64,000 bases of DNA from CAYSCZ01 sp964429655 (GTDB lineage: Bacteria; Bacteroidota; Bacteroidia; Cytophagales; Cyclobacteriaceae): positions 1-64,000 of the forward strand of contig CAYSCZ010000001.1 in the NCBI GenBank assembly GCA_964429655.1, in the 5' to 3' direction. The position numbers and the translations under genes were made by a program. Below are positions 9,144 through 18,791 of the stretch, one piece after another. The stretch's first letter is position 1; every line of letters begins with the position of its first letter. The notes under the pieces are model-generated. The model made no database searches. It saw only the letters and a list, made by a program, of their open reading frames with translations, and was not told the DNA's origin.

Positions 9144-9841
9144 GTAGACTGCCGGATTTTCTCTAAAATTGGTTTTAGAAACTCCCAGACATTCTCTGCA
9201 ACTATTTTTTGTCCTTCTTCGGTAGGGTGTATACCATCAGGTTGGTTGAGATTATTTTCTCCGGCAACCCCTTCAAGTAAAAATGGAATGAGCGTGGCAG
9301 TATTTTCTTCACTTAGCTCAACAAATATTTCTTCAAAACGGCTGGTATATTCTTCTCCTAAATTAGGAGGAGCTTTCATGCCGGCAAGGATGATAGCTGA
9401 TACCGGATGATATGATTTCACGGTATCGATTATGGATTGTAGATTGCTTTTTGTCTCGGAAAGTTTTACTCCTCTTAAGGCATCATTTGCACCTAATTCG
9501 AGAACAAAAACATCCGAGGGTGTTTTGAGCACCCATTTAATCCTCGATACGCCGCTTGCGGTTGTCTCCCCGCTCAATCCTGCATTGACTACATTAAAAT
9601 CCCAACTAAGAGCATCAATTTTCCTTTGAACAATTGCCGGGAAAGCATCAGCCAGCTCTAATCCATATCCGGCCGTAAGACTATTGCCAAAGAAGATTAT
9701 GTTGTTTGAATTGGTCCTGGGTTTTTCTTTTTGGGAATCCGTTTTTTTTTCTGATTTTTTATCTGTCTTTTTTTCTGATCCACTACAACCTGTCAACAAT
9801 GTGAGGCTGACCATCGCTAAAAAAATTTTAAAAATTACCAT
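9140..9841 (-). CDS. TesA-like SGNH-hydrolase lipoprotein (arylesterase / acyl thioesterase)
   Basis: Lipoprotein signal with LLTGC (Cys19), then a Lys-rich linker (about 21-45) and an SGNH hydrolase domain. The nucleophile motif is FGNSLTAG (Ser54, with Asn where most relatives have Asp). Block II is NAGLSGETT, block III ELGANDALRG (Asn119) and block V DGIHPT (Asp202, His205). E. coli TesA is a periplasmic thioesterase I/lysophospholipase; here anchoring in a membrane is predicted. It is divergent from the YbbA/YbbP transporter, reproducing the conserved tesA-ybbA-ybbP neighbourhood of proteobacteria. Substrate is unknown. Confidence 0.88.
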   Translation of the reverse strand: MVIFKIFLAMVSLTLLTGCSGSEKKTDKKSEKKTDSQKEKPRTNSNNIIFFGNSLTAGYGLELADAFPAIVQRKIDALSWDFNVVNAGLSGETTASGVSRIKWVLKTPSDVFVLELGANDALRGVKLSETKSNLQSIIDTVKSYHPVSAIILAGMKAPPNLGEEYTSRFEEIFVELSEENTATLIPFLLEGVAGENNLNQPDGIHPTEEGQKIVAENVWEFLKPILEKIRQST

Positions 9842-9938
9842 TTATCTAGTATCCACTTTTATGGAATAATTAAATAAACACAAAATATTTTGATTTCGTT
9901 ACCCCTATAACCTTAATTACTCATCTTAATACATACTG

Positions 9939-10610
9939 GTGGATATTTTAAAAGTAGAGGCTTTGTCAAAAAGCTATAAAAACGGGGCCAAAGAAATAAA
10001 TGTTCTTAGGGACATTACATTCATGGTAGAGGCAGGGGATTCTATATCAATAGTAGGGTCTTCAGGGAGTGGAAAAACCACACTTCTTGGATTGTGTGCA
10101 GGATTAGACGGGCCTACTTCCGGCACTATTATTTTGAATAACGTAAAACTTAATGCACTGAGTGAGGACGAAAGGGCTCAGATTAGGAATCAGTTCGTTG
10201 GTTTTGTTTTCCAGAACTTTCAACTCCTACCCACACTCACTGCTGTTGAAAATGTGATGGTGCCAATGGAATTAAGAGGTGAAAAAGGGGCCAAAAATCA
10301 TGCCATTGAATTATTAGAACGAGTGGGGTTAAAAGAAAGGATTCATCATTATTCATCGCAACTCTCAGGTGGAGAGCAGCAACGGGTGGCCATTGCCAGG
10401 GCGTTTTCAAACCACCCTAAGATTCTATTTGCAGATGAGCCCACCGGTAACCTGGATGAAAAAAGCAGTAAGAATGTTGAAGATCTTTTGTTTGAAATAA
10501 ATAAAGAACAGAATACAACCCTGGTCTTGGTTACCCATAACCTTGAACTAGCCAAGAAAACCAATAACATCATCAAACTTAAAGGGGGTAAAATAATCTC
10601 AAAAACTTAA
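9939..10610 (+). CDS. ABC transporter ATP-binding protein, YbbA/LolD type
   Basis: 223-residue ATPase with Walker A GSSGSGKTT (40-48), Q-loop FQNFQLLP, signature LSGGEQQR (142-149) and Walker B ILFADEP followed by the D-loop NLD. It uses a GTG start. It pairs with the FtsX-type permease that begins 1 bp after its stop. Together with tesA on the other side of a ~97-bp divergent intergenic region, it matches the YbbA-YbbP-TesA module. That module is thought to export or extract hydrophobic molecules from the inner membrane; the substrate is not established. Confidence 0.92.
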   Translation: MDILKVEALSKSYKNGAKEINVLRDITFMVEAGDSISIVGSSGSGKTTLLGLCAGLDGPTSGTIILNNVKLNALSEDERAQIRNQFVGFVFQNFQLLPTLTAVENVMVPMELRGEKGAKNHAIELLERVGLKERIHHYSSQLSGGEQQRVAIARAFSNHPKILFADEPTGNLDEKSSKNVEDLLFEINKEQNTTLVLVTHNLELAKKTNNIIKLKGGKIISKT

Positions 10611-10611
10611 T

Positions 10612-13164
10612 TTGGATACAATTATCAAGACTAAACCTGTCAAATACCATCCCTTGTGGCTCTGGAAGATGGCCTGGAGGGACAGCCGGAAAAAACTCAA
10701 TCAGCTAATTTTATATATTTCATCAATATCAATAGGTATTGCTGCCCTGGTTGGTTTAAACGTCTTCAAGTTCAGTTTTAGTAATGAAATAAATAATCAG
10801 GCTAAAACCCTACTAGGGGCGGACTTAGTTGTTGAAATGAACCAGCCACCCAATGAAGAAGTATCAAGCCTTCTGGATTCTATTGGAGATGAAAAGTCTA
10901 TGCAGTGTCGTTTTGCCTCTATGATCTACTTCCCTCGCACACAAGGTGCAAGACTGGTTCAGGTAAGGGCATTAAAGGGTGATTATCCGTATTATGGGGC
11001 CATTGAAACCGTGCCAAACCAAGCATCCATGAATTTTCAAAATGATAGTACTGCACTTGTGGATGAGACTTTAATGATGCAATACGATGTTGAACCTGGA
11101 GATATCATAAAAATTGGTAAGCTATCATTTCAAATAGCTGGTAAAATTCAAAGTGTTCCAGGGCAGAGCGGGGCAATTACCTCAGTGGCCCCGGTTGTAT
11201 ACATGCCTTACCAATACCTGAAGGAATCGGGGTTGATTCAAAAAGGGAGCAGGTTTACCTACTCATACTTTTACAAATACGATAACCAAAACATGGCTAA
11301 AGAATCTATCGATAAATATGGAGATAGATTGTCAAAACTAGCGTTGAGGTATGAAGATGTGGAAAAAAGAAAAGAAAATACCATCCGGGCTTTTAAAGAT
11401 CTGTCAGGCTTTCTGGATTTGACTGCCATTGTTGCGTTATTGCTTGGGTGCTTGGGTGTTTCCAGCGCTGTGCGTATTTATCTAAAGGGTAAACACCATA
11501 GCATTGCCATCCTCCGTTGCTTAGGTTTAAAATCCGGTCAGGCATTTACCATTTTTTTCATACAGGTAATTTTACTCGGTATCATCGGTTCATCCATTGG
11601 TGTGGTCATCGGACTGCTTATACAAGGCTATTTACCTGCGGTATTGAAAGATTTCATCCCGGTTGAGATGGATTTTCATATGTCATGGCAATCTGTGTTG
11701 GGGGGTTATATCACAGGGATAATTGTGACCGTACTATTTGCTTATGCTTCGCTTTTTCGCCTCAAGAAAATATCACCATTAAAATCTCTACGGGCTTCTT
11801 ATGAACAGGAAGATAAACCAAATTCAAAGTCTATGGTCTTATATTTCTCTCTGGTCATCATGTTTGTTTATTCGGTTATTTTATGGCAAACTAGAGATGC
11901 GGAGATAGCGGCATGGTATATAGGTGGGATTTTTATTTCTTTTTCTTCGATTGCCCTTTTCGGAAAAGCTATAATATGGATTCTTAAAAAAGTAGATAAA
12001 TCATCCTGGCCATTTGTAGTTAAACAAAGCATCTCAAATTTATACAGACCGAATAACCAAACCCTTCTGCTTGTTGTGTCTATCGGGCTGGGCGGGGCAA
12101 TGATTGCCACATTATACTTTATTCAATTTATGTTGCTGGCGGAAGTACAAATGGCCGGGTCAGGTGACAGACCAAATGTGATTTTGTTCGATATTCAGAC
12201 TTCCCAAAAGGAAGAAGTTAAAGCGATGACTTTAGATTATAATCTGCCAGTCATTCAGGAAGTGCCCATTGTCACCACGCGTTTAAGATCTGTAAACGGA
12301 AACACAAAAAGTGATGTTGAAGAAGACAGTACCATAAATATTCCTAATTGGGTCTTTAATAGGGAATACCGGGTCACATATCGCGACAGTTTGATTGATA
12401 GTGAAAAGTTAGTGGAAGGTGAACTGAAAAAGAATAATGGAGACTCAATCCTCATATCAGTTTCTAAAGGATATGCAGAAAATATGGAACTACGTTTGGG
12501 CGATGAGATGATTTTTAATGTGCAGGGCGCTATATTAAAAACATATGTAGGTAGCTTCAGGGATATTGATTGGAACAGGGTGCAAACTAATTTCATAATT
12601 GTTTTTCCGGAAGGTGTATTAGAAGAAGCGCCGCAATTTCATGTCCTGCTGACCAAAATAAGTTCCAATAATTTATCAGCCAGATATCAACAAGCAATAG
12701 TTCGGGGTTATCCCAACATTTCAATAATTGATCTTGAGCTTATACTAAAAACATTGGATGATCTGATTGGTAAAATTTCATTTGTGATCGAGTTTATGGC
12801 ACTTTTCAGCTTATTAATAGGTGTTATGGTATTATTATCAACCATTATTCTGAGTAAGTTTCAGCGGTTGCAAGAAGCAGTACTTTTAAGGACACTGGGA
12901 GCAAATAAAACTAAGTTGCTGTTAATCAATGGCCTCGAGTATTTTTTTATTGGATTAATTTCTTCAATATCAGGAATCTTAGTAGCACTTATCATCAATA
13001 GGACTTTTGGTTACTATGTTTTTGATTCAAACTACCTTCCAGGAATTATCACTGTTTTGATCATAGCATCTTCTTTCACCATAGTAACTACAATTATGGG
13101 AGTTATTAATAATATCTCAATGCTTAAAAAAACTCCATTATCAATTTTGAGAAATATAGAATGA
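10612..13164 (+). CDS. ABC transporter permease, YbbP-like (two FtsX domains)
   Basis: 850-residue permease of the MacB/FtsX superfamily with duplicated architecture. A first helix (about 30-50) is followed by a large periplasmic domain, three helices at about 265-390 (first FtsX domain) and a pair of helices at 410-450. A second periplasmic domain and three C-terminal helices (about 725-840) follow. TTG start one base after the ybbA stop. It is the likely membrane partner of YbbA, in a type VII ABC (mechanotransmission) arrangement. The cargo is unknown; association with a TesA esterase hints at lipid or acyl substrates, which is inference. Confidence 0.9.
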   Translation: MDTIIKTKPVKYHPLWLWKMAWRDSRKKLNQLILYISSISIGIAALVGLNVFKFSFSNEINNQAKTLLGADLVVEMNQPPNEEVSSLLDSIGDEKSMQCRFASMIYFPRTQGARLVQVRALKGDYPYYGAIETVPNQASMNFQNDSTALVDETLMMQYDVEPGDIIKIGKLSFQIAGKIQSVPGQSGAITSVAPVVYMPYQYLKESGLIQKGSRFTYSYFYKYDNQNMAKESIDKYGDRLSKLALRYEDVEKRKENTIRAFKDLSGFLDLTAIVALLLGCLGVSSAVRIYLKGKHHSIAILRCLGLKSGQAFTIFFIQVILLGIIGSSIGVVIGLLIQGYLPAVLKDFIPVEMDFHMSWQSVLGGYITGIIVTVLFAYASLFRLKKISPLKSLRASYEQEDKPNSKSMVLYFSLVIMFVYSVILWQTRDAEIAAWYIGGIFISFSSIALFGKAIIWILKKVDKSSWPFVVKQSISNLYRPNNQTLLLVVSIGLGGAMIATLYFIQFMLLAEVQMAGSGDRPNVILFDIQTSQKEEVKAMTLDYNLPVIQEVPIVTTRLRSVNGNTKSDVEEDSTINIPNWVFNREYRVTYRDSLIDSEKLVEGELKKNNGDSILISVSKGYAENMELRLGDEMIFNVQGAILKTYVGSFRDIDWNRVQTNFIIVFPEGVLEEAPQFHVLLTKISSNNLSARYQQAIVRGYPNISIIDLELILKTLDDLIGKISFVIEFMALFSLLIGVMVLLSTIILSKFQRLQEAVLLRTLGANKTKLLLINGLEYFFIGLISSISGILVALIINRTFGYYVFDSNYLPGIITVLIIASSFTIVTTIMGVINNISMLKKTPLSILRNIE

Positions 13165-13254
13165 TGATGGCTTTATAATAGTTAGTAATTAAAATGATCT
13201 AATATTTGATGATTGTTTATATAATTTCGTTTTACAATTTCACCCCATTTTACG

Positions 13255-14199
13255 ATGTTCTTAAAAAATGCGGCTAGCTATCTGCCAAGTCAAATCATAC
13301 CTAATAGCCACTTTGAATTATTGAATGGACTATCTGACCAATGGATAGCAGAAAGAACCGGTATAAAAGAAAGAGGAAAAGCAGAGGAAGGCGAAAATAC
13401 AAATACTATGGCAGTAGAAGCGGTTAAAAATTACATAGCAAAGACAGGGGATGGCTTAAAGGATGTTGATCTGATAGTTGGTGCCTCTTATACTCCTCAC
13501 GACACAATTGTAACTTTAGCTCACGCTGTCCAGGCTTATCTTCAGGTTCAGGGCATTCCAGTTGTTTATATTAGTTCAGCTTGTTCTTCATTTTTGAATG
13601 CCCTTGAGATCGCCGAAGGGTATTTTCAATTGAAAAAATCTAAAAAAGCATTGGTAGTCCTATCCGAACACAATACAGCTTATAATGATGAAAAAAACAT
13701 AAAATCCGGCCATTTATGGGGGGATGGTGCTGCTGCAGTGGTTGCTACCAATGAAGAGGAAAATGATGGCGGACTTCATGTGAAGCAAATAATTACTGCC
13801 GGAGGTGGAGATATTGGAAAATCATTGGAAGGCGTCTATTTAAGACCATTGAACGGTGGATTAACCATGCCGAATGGAAAAGACGTGTTCATGAATGCTT
13901 GCAACTATATGGCTGACATGACAAAACGGATCTTAAATGAAAACAACTTCACCCTTGATGATTTGGCATATATTATTCCGCATCAGGCTAATTTTAGGAT
14001 CACCAAAAATATTATCGATAATCTAAAACTCCCGCTCAATAAAGCACTATCAAACATTCAACATCTTGGAAATACGGGATGCTCACGTGCCGCTATTGCA
14101 CTTTCAGATAATTGGTCCAGGTTTAAAAACGGTGATAAGATTGTAATAACCGTTTTTGGTGGTGGATATAGTTATGGTTCAATGTTGCTCGTAAGGTAA
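13255..14199 (+). CDS. 3-oxoacyl-ACP synthase III family protein (FabH-like)
   Basis: 314-residue thiolase-fold enzyme with the complete KAS III triad: Cys110 (SSACSSF), His243 (IIPHQANFRI) and Asn273 (HLGNTGCS). KAS III starts fatty-acid chains by condensing a short acyl-CoA with malonyl-ACP. It ends 2 bp before the convergent ilvE. Bacteroidota make iso-branched fatty acids from leucine-derived primers, so proximity of a KAS III to the branched-chain aminotransferase is suggestive, though they are not co-transcribed. It is more divergent than housekeeping FabH and may be a specialised starter enzyme. Confidence 0.85.
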   Translation: MFLKNAASYLPSQIIPNSHFELLNGLSDQWIAERTGIKERGKAEEGENTNTMAVEAVKNYIAKTGDGLKDVDLIVGASYTPHDTIVTLAHAVQAYLQVQGIPVVYISSACSSFLNALEIAEGYFQLKKSKKALVVLSEHNTAYNDEKNIKSGHLWGDGAAAVVATNEEENDGGLHVKQIITAGGGDIGKSLEGVYLRPLNGGLTMPNGKDVFMNACNYMADMTKRILNENNFTLDDLAYIIPHQANFRITKNIIDNLKLPLNKALSNIQHLGNTGCSRAAIALSDNWSRFKNGDKIVITVFGGGYSYGSMLLVR

Positions 14200-14201
14200 C
14201 T

Positions 14202-15293
14202 TCATATTTTAAATATCCAACCGAAAGGATCTGTTGCTTTGCCGGTTTTTATTTGGTCCAAAGTTTCCAATACTTTACTTGAAAAACCCCTTGTTTCTAT
14301 TATTGGCAAATCGTAATCTACTCCATCATAACCGATACTTTTAATGTGTGCTATGGTAGCAGCAGTTCCTACTCCGAAAGCTTCCTGTAGTTTTTTATTT
14401 TTTATCGCCTCAATTATTTCTTTGACAGTAATCGGACGTACCTCTACATCAACTCCCCAATGTTTGGCTAGCGTTAAGATGCTATCCCTGGTTATGCCTG
14501 CCAGTATGGTACCACCAGTGGGTGCAGTGATCAATTTATCATCAATGAGAAACATAATATTCATGGTTCCTGATTCTTCAATATACTCATGAAATTGACC
14601 ATCGGTCCATATTAGCTGATGGTAACCTTCCTTTCTGGCTTCAACGGCCGGGTACAAAGCTGCTGCGTAGTTTCCGGCGGTTTTGACAAACCCGATACCT
14701 CCTTTTATTGCCCTTGTGTAGTGCGTTTCGATCTTGACTTTTACGGGTTCGTTATAATATGCCCCAACGGGACTGGTAATAATCATAAACTGATAATTGT
14801 CCGAAGGACGAATGCCAATGTAAGGGTCAGTGGCAAAGACAAAAGGCCGGATATATAATGATGTACCCTCTTTTTTAGGTACCCAATCCCTATCCTGTTC
14901 TAGCAAAGCAGACATACCCTGTAAAAATAATTCTTCCGGAAGCTCGGGAATACACATTCGTCTGGCGCTTACTTGCATTCGTTTGGCATTTGCGTCCGGA
15001 CGGAATACCAGGATATTATTGTCTTCATCTTTATATGCTTTCAATCCCTCAAAAATTGATTGTGCATAATGTAATGTGGTATTGGCAGGGCTGATGCTTA
15101 AATTTCCATAGGGAACTATTCTGATATTCGTCCATTGACCATTTTTATAATCGGAGATAAGCATGTGATCAGAATACATTTTACCAAAAGCGAGGTTTTC
15201 CTCATCCATTTCAGTGATTCTGGAGTTTGTGGTTTTACTTATTCTTATCTCTTCCGTAAGCTGATTAATGTTGGGATCTTCGACTGCTTTCAT
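14202..15293 (-). CDS. ilvE: Branched-chain amino-acid aminotransferase
   Basis: 363-residue fold-type IV PLP enzyme (BCAT group II length). Landmarks are HYAQSIFEGLKAYK near the N-terminus, RPDANAKRMQ, YIRPFVFATDP, GGIGFVKTAGNYAAAL containing the Schiff-base Lys, and EESGTMNIMFL. It interconverts leucine, isoleucine and valine with their 2-oxo acids using glutamate/2-oxoglutarate. In this phylum the 2-oxo acids are also precursors of iso-fatty acids. It stands as a single leftward gene; about 42 bp separate it from the adenosyltransferase gene upstream. Confidence 0.94.
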   Translation of the reverse strand: MKAVEDPNINQLTEEIRISKTTNSRITEMDEENLAFGKMYSDHMLISDYKNGQWTNIRIVPYGNLSISPANTTLHYAQSIFEGLKAYKDEDNNILVFRPDANAKRMQVSARRMCIPELPEELFLQGMSALLEQDRDWVPKKEGTSLYIRPFVFATDPYIGIRPSDNYQFMIITSPVGAYYNEPVKVKIETHYTRAIKGGIGFVKTAGNYAAALYPAVEARKEGYHQLIWTDGQFHEYIEESGTMNIMFLIDDKLITAPTGGTILAGITRDSILTLAKHWGVDVEVRPITVKEIIEAIKNKKLQEAFGVGTAATIAHIKSIGYDGVDYDLPIIETRGFSSKVLETLDQIKTGKATDPFGWIFKI

Positions 15294-15335
15294 CGCTTTA
15301 CCATTAGAAAAATTTGATAAACAATTGAGTAAAGA

Positions 15336-15881
15336 TCACTTATTTATCCAGGGAATCTCTTCAACCTGCAAATCTTTTGTGATCATCCGTGATAATATAA
15401 ATAAATAATCAGACAAGCGATTTAAAAAAATCAAAAAATTTGGATTAATCGCTTCTGTATCATTAAGTCTGACAACGGAACGCTCTGCGCGCCTGCAAAC
15501 ACATCTGGCAACATGACAAAGTGATACTTCTTCTTTTCCCCCAGGCAAAATGAAGTTGGTCATCACCGGGAGAGAATCTTCCATTTGATCGATAAGCTTT
15601 TCGATATATGCTATCTCTTCGGGATTAAACACGGGTAAGGCCATTTTAAGGTCTTCTTTGTCTTTTGCCAAATGGGAACCAATAACAAATAAATTTTCCT
15701 GTATTCTTATGATGTCCTTCTTTCGGCTTGCATTCACTGATTTGTCTCTTATCCAACCCAGGTATGCATTCAATTCATCGACTGTTCCATAAGCTTCAAT
15801 CCGAACATTTGACTTGGCTACTTTAGTGCCTCCTAACAAACTGGTATATCCTTTGTCCCCTGTTTTAGTATATATTTTCAT
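15336..15881 (-). CDS. Cob(I)alamin adenosyltransferase, PduO/MMAB type
   Basis: Transfers adenosyl from ATP to cob(I)alamin, giving coenzyme B12. The family N-terminus MKIYTKTGDKGYTSLLGG (ATP loop) sets the start at 15881; the upstream in-frame ATG at 15965 would add 28 unlike residues and overlap the opposite gene. Further motifs are AYGTVDELNAYLGW, FILPGG and the helix CRRAERSVVRL. 182 residues is normal for the family. No B12-dependent enzyme or cobalamin pathway gene lies in this window, so the target enzyme is unknown. Confidence 0.92.
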   Translation of the reverse strand: MKIYTKTGDKGYTSLLGGTKVAKSNVRIEAYGTVDELNAYLGWIRDKSVNASRKKDIIRIQENLFVIGSHLAKDKEDLKMALPVFNPEEIAYIEKLIDQMEDSLPVMTNFILPGGKEEVSLCHVARCVCRRAERSVVRLNDTEAINPNFLIFLNRLSDYLFILSRMITKDLQVEEIPWINK

Positions 15882-15920
15882 AACAATTATTTTTGAACTA
15901 ATAAGTAATTTATTTATAAA

Positions 15921-16334
15921 TTGATATTTACAATTTTTTTTCTTGTGCTTTTCAACCCTGCTCAAACAAACTATTGGGAGGTTTTAAGTAAAGTTGATGT
16001 AATTAAATCTTATGATCAAATATTAGGTTATGAGGTTGATATCCCAATATTTCATGAAGCAATTAAAGAATTAATGGGGGAACAGATTAGCTTGACCGGT
16101 TATATGATGCCTGTTCAGTCTAAAAGATCGGATTATATCCTATTATCATCTCTACCATACGCTAATTGTTTCTTCTGTGGCGGTGCGGGACCGGAAACTG
16201 TGGTGGAAGTAAACCTAATGGAAGAAATAAGTTATACAAATAAATTAATCAAAATAGAAGGCTATCTTGAACTTAATGATCAGGATCCTTTGCATCTATT
16301 TTACATTTTAAACGGGGCAAGGCTGGTAAAGTAA
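15921..16334 (+). CDS. Small exported protein with CFFCGGAGPE motif
   Basis: 137 residues from a TTG start (15921) with a hydrophobic N-terminus (MIFTIFFLVLFNPAQT) that looks like a signal peptide. The core has a beta-rich pattern (QISLTGYMMPVQSK, YILLSSLPYANCFFCGGAGPE, LIKIEGYLELN) resembling OB-fold DUF3299-like secreted proteins. The CFFCGGAGPE motif, with a CxxC, could bind metal; this is inference. It is divergent from the adenosyltransferase gene (39 bp between the starts) and convergent with nrdA. Similar small proteins occur in Bacteroidota, as far as I recall, without known function. Confidence 0.65.
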   Translation: MIFTIFFLVLFNPAQTNYWEVLSKVDVIKSYDQILGYEVDIPIFHEAIKELMGEQISLTGYMMPVQSKRSDYILLSSLPYANCFFCGGAGPETVVEVNLMEEISYTNKLIKIEGYLELNDQDPLHLFYILNGARLVK

Positions 16335-16360
16335 AAAGCCCGACAATTGCTTGCCGAGCT
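16333..16360 (-). terminator. Rho-independent terminator downstream of nrdA
   Basis: Read on the minus strand, AGCTCGGCAA-GCAA-TTGTCGGGCT forms a stem with a tetraloop followed by TTTTTAC. It lies about 30 bp after the nrdA stop and just beyond the convergent small gene. On the plus strand no U-run follows, so it serves nrdBA. Confidence 0.7.
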
Positions 16361-16389
16361 ACCCCAAAAATAAATATTTTAATTAATCT

Positions 16390-18768
16390 CTAGCTTCCAC
16401 ACATTTCGCAATCATCAGGATTGTCCAGCGAGCACTGAATGGCTTCCTGACTATTGTTGACCCTAACTTCATTCAGATTATCAGTATTTTCTTTAGCTTT
16501 TGGTTGTTTTTCCACAGTGAACTTAATTGCATCTGTAGCTGCTTTGGTTCTAAGATAATACATTCCGGTTTTTAAACCTTTTTTCCAGGCATAAAAATGC
16601 ATAGAAGTTAACTTTCCAAAATTAGCATCCTGCATATGTACGTTCATACTTTGACTTTGACAAATAAAAGCCCCTCTATCAGCCGCCATTTCTAAAATGG
16701 CTTTTTGAGGTATTTCCCAAACCGTACGATAAATATCTTTCAGCTCCTGTGGTATTCCGGGTATGTTTTGTATTGACCCATTAGACTCTAAAAGCCTGTT
16801 TTTCATCTTATCATCCCATATCCCTAACTTGATTAGATCATTAAGTAAATGTTTATTTACAACAATAAACTCCCCTGACAGAACCCTTCGAGTATAAATA
16901 TTAGAAGTATATGGTTCAAAGCACTCGTTATTACCCAATATCTGCGAAGTTGATGCAGTAGGCATAGGAGCTACCAATAGCGAATTTCTAACGCCATGCT
17001 TTTTTACTTTTTGTTTAAGATCATACCAATCCCAGCGAGCTGATTCTGGTGTTACACCCCACATATCAAACTGGAATATACCTTTCGATACCGGTGATCC
17101 TTTAAAAGTTTCATAATAACCATGCGTTTTTGCCAATTCCATAGAAGTTTCCATGGCAGCAAAATATATGGTTTCAAAGATATCTTTATTCAAAGCCCTG
17201 GATTCCGGACTATCAAAGGGTTGTTTTAATAACATGAACACATCCGCAAGCCCCTGAATGCCAATACCTATCGGGCGATGTCTCATGTTAGAATTCCTGG
17301 CTTCAGTAACGGGATAGTAATTAATATCTATTACCTTATTGAGGTTTCTGGTAACCACCTTGGTGATCTCATGCAATTTTTGATGATCAAATTTGCCATC
17401 AATCACGAATTTTGGTAAAGCAATAGAAGCCAGATTGCAGACCGCTACTTCGTCTGGTGCGGTATATTCAATTATTTCTGTACATAGATTACTCGACTTT
17501 ATAGTGCCAAGATTTTTTTGATTGGACTTTTTGTTAGCCGTATCCTTATAAAGCATGTAAGGCGTACCTGTCTCAATTTGTGCTTCAAGGACTTCAAACC
17601 ACAAATCTTGCGCTTTGACTACCTTACGCGCCTTGCCTTCTCTTTCATATTTCTCATATAATCTTTCAAATTCAATACCGTGGCATTCATGTAATCCAGG
17701 AGCCTCACTAGGAGAGAATAAAGACCAGTCTTCATTGGCTTCGACCCGCTTCATGAATAAGTCAGGTATCCATAAAGCATAAAATAAGTCTCTGGCCCTT
17801 AATTCTTCTTTGCCATGATTTTTCTTAAGGTTTAAGAATTCAAAAATATCTGAGTGCCATGGTTCAAGGTACATTGCAAAACTGCCCTTTCTTTTCCCAC
17901 CACCCTGGTCAACATACCTGGCAGTCATGTCAAAATTTCTTAGCATTGGTATGATGCCGTTGGAGGTACCATTAGTACCCCTGATGTAAGACCCGGTTGA
18001 TCGAATGTTGTGTATACTTAATCCTATACCACCAGCTGACTGAGAGATTTTAGCACATTGCTTTAGCGTGTCATAAATGCCATCGATGCTATCTTCTTTC
18101 ATGGTTAGTAAGAAACAGGATGATAACTGAGGCTTAGGGGTTCCTGCGTTAAAAAGCGTAGGAGTGGCATGTGTAAACCACTTATTCGACATTAAGTTGT
18201 AGGTCTCGATGGCTGCGTCAACATCATCCTGATGAATACCAATCGCTACCCTCATGATCATATGTTGGGGCCGTTCAACGATTTTTCCATCGAGTGTCAT
18301 TAAATAAGATCGCTCTAATGTTTTAAATCCAAAGTAATCATAATTATAATCCCTCTGGTAATCGATGGCAGCATCTAATTTTGCTGCGTTATTTTTTATA
18401 ATTCCATATACTTCGGTCGATATGAGTGAAGCATTCTCACCTGTCTTGGGATCAACATAAGAATATAGCCGTTTCATGGTATTAGAAAACGACTGACTTG
18501 TTTTTTTATGAAGGTTAGAAATTTCAATTCTAGCCGCCAGTTTAGCAAAGTCCGGATGTTTTGTGGTCATGGAAGCTGCTGTTTCAGCAGCGAGATGATC
18601 CAGTTCTTCAGTATTTACACCATCATATAAACCATTAATTACTTTTTTGGCAATGTCGACCGGTTCAATGTAATCAGGATTTAATCCTGTGCATAGTGCT
18701 TCTATTCTTCTGGTTATCTTATCAAATTTGACGGATTCACGTCTTCCATCACGTTTTAAAACTAACAT
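16390..18768 (-). CDS. nrdA: Ribonucleoside-diphosphate reductase, alpha subunit (class Ia)
   Basis: 792-residue catalytic subunit. It has an N-terminal ATP-cone (VLKRDGRRESVKFDKITRR), then LSSCFLLTMKEDS with the first redox Cys and SAGGIGLSIHNIRSTGS. The active-site NLCTEI is followed by VAVCNLASIALP, carrying the paired redox Cys. The C-terminal tail DDCEMCGS has the CxxC that relays electrons from thioredoxin or glutaredoxin. It reduces NDPs to dNDPs in the cytosol with NrdB. It follows nrdB by 23 bp, so the operon order is nrdB-nrdA. The presence of the ATP-cone implies dATP feedback. Confidence 0.97.
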   Translation of the reverse strand: MLVLKRDGRRESVKFDKITRRIEALCTGLNPDYIEPVDIAKKVINGLYDGVNTEELDHLAAETAASMTTKHPDFAKLAARIEISNLHKKTSQSFSNTMKRLYSYVDPKTGENASLISTEVYGIIKNNAAKLDAAIDYQRDYNYDYFGFKTLERSYLMTLDGKIVERPQHMIMRVAIGIHQDDVDAAIETYNLMSNKWFTHATPTLFNAGTPKPQLSSCFLLTMKEDSIDGIYDTLKQCAKISQSAGGIGLSIHNIRSTGSYIRGTNGTSNGIIPMLRNFDMTARYVDQGGGKRKGSFAMYLEPWHSDIFEFLNLKKNHGKEELRARDLFYALWIPDLFMKRVEANEDWSLFSPSEAPGLHECHGIEFERLYEKYEREGKARKVVKAQDLWFEVLEAQIETGTPYMLYKDTANKKSNQKNLGTIKSSNLCTEIIEYTAPDEVAVCNLASIALPKFVIDGKFDHQKLHEITKVVTRNLNKVIDINYYPVTEARNSNMRHRPIGIGIQGLADVFMLLKQPFDSPESRALNKDIFETIYFAAMETSMELAKTHGYYETFKGSPVSKGIFQFDMWGVTPESARWDWYDLKQKVKKHGVRNSLLVAPMPTASTSQILGNNECFEPYTSNIYTRRVLSGEFIVVNKHLLNDLIKLGIWDDKMKNRLLESNGSIQNIPGIPQELKDIYRTVWEIPQKAILEMAADRGAFICQSQSMNVHMQDANFGKLTSMHFYAWKKGLKTGMYYLRTKAATDAIKFTVEKQPKAKENTDNLNEVRVNNSQEAIQCSLDNPDDCEMCGS

Positions 18769-18791
18769 ATCTATCTATTAATTGGAGGGTT

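Noticed and set aside
15882..15965. Longer N-terminus for the cobalamin adenosyltransferase
   Set aside because: The family starts at MKIYTKTGDKG; the extension overlaps the divergent small exported protein.
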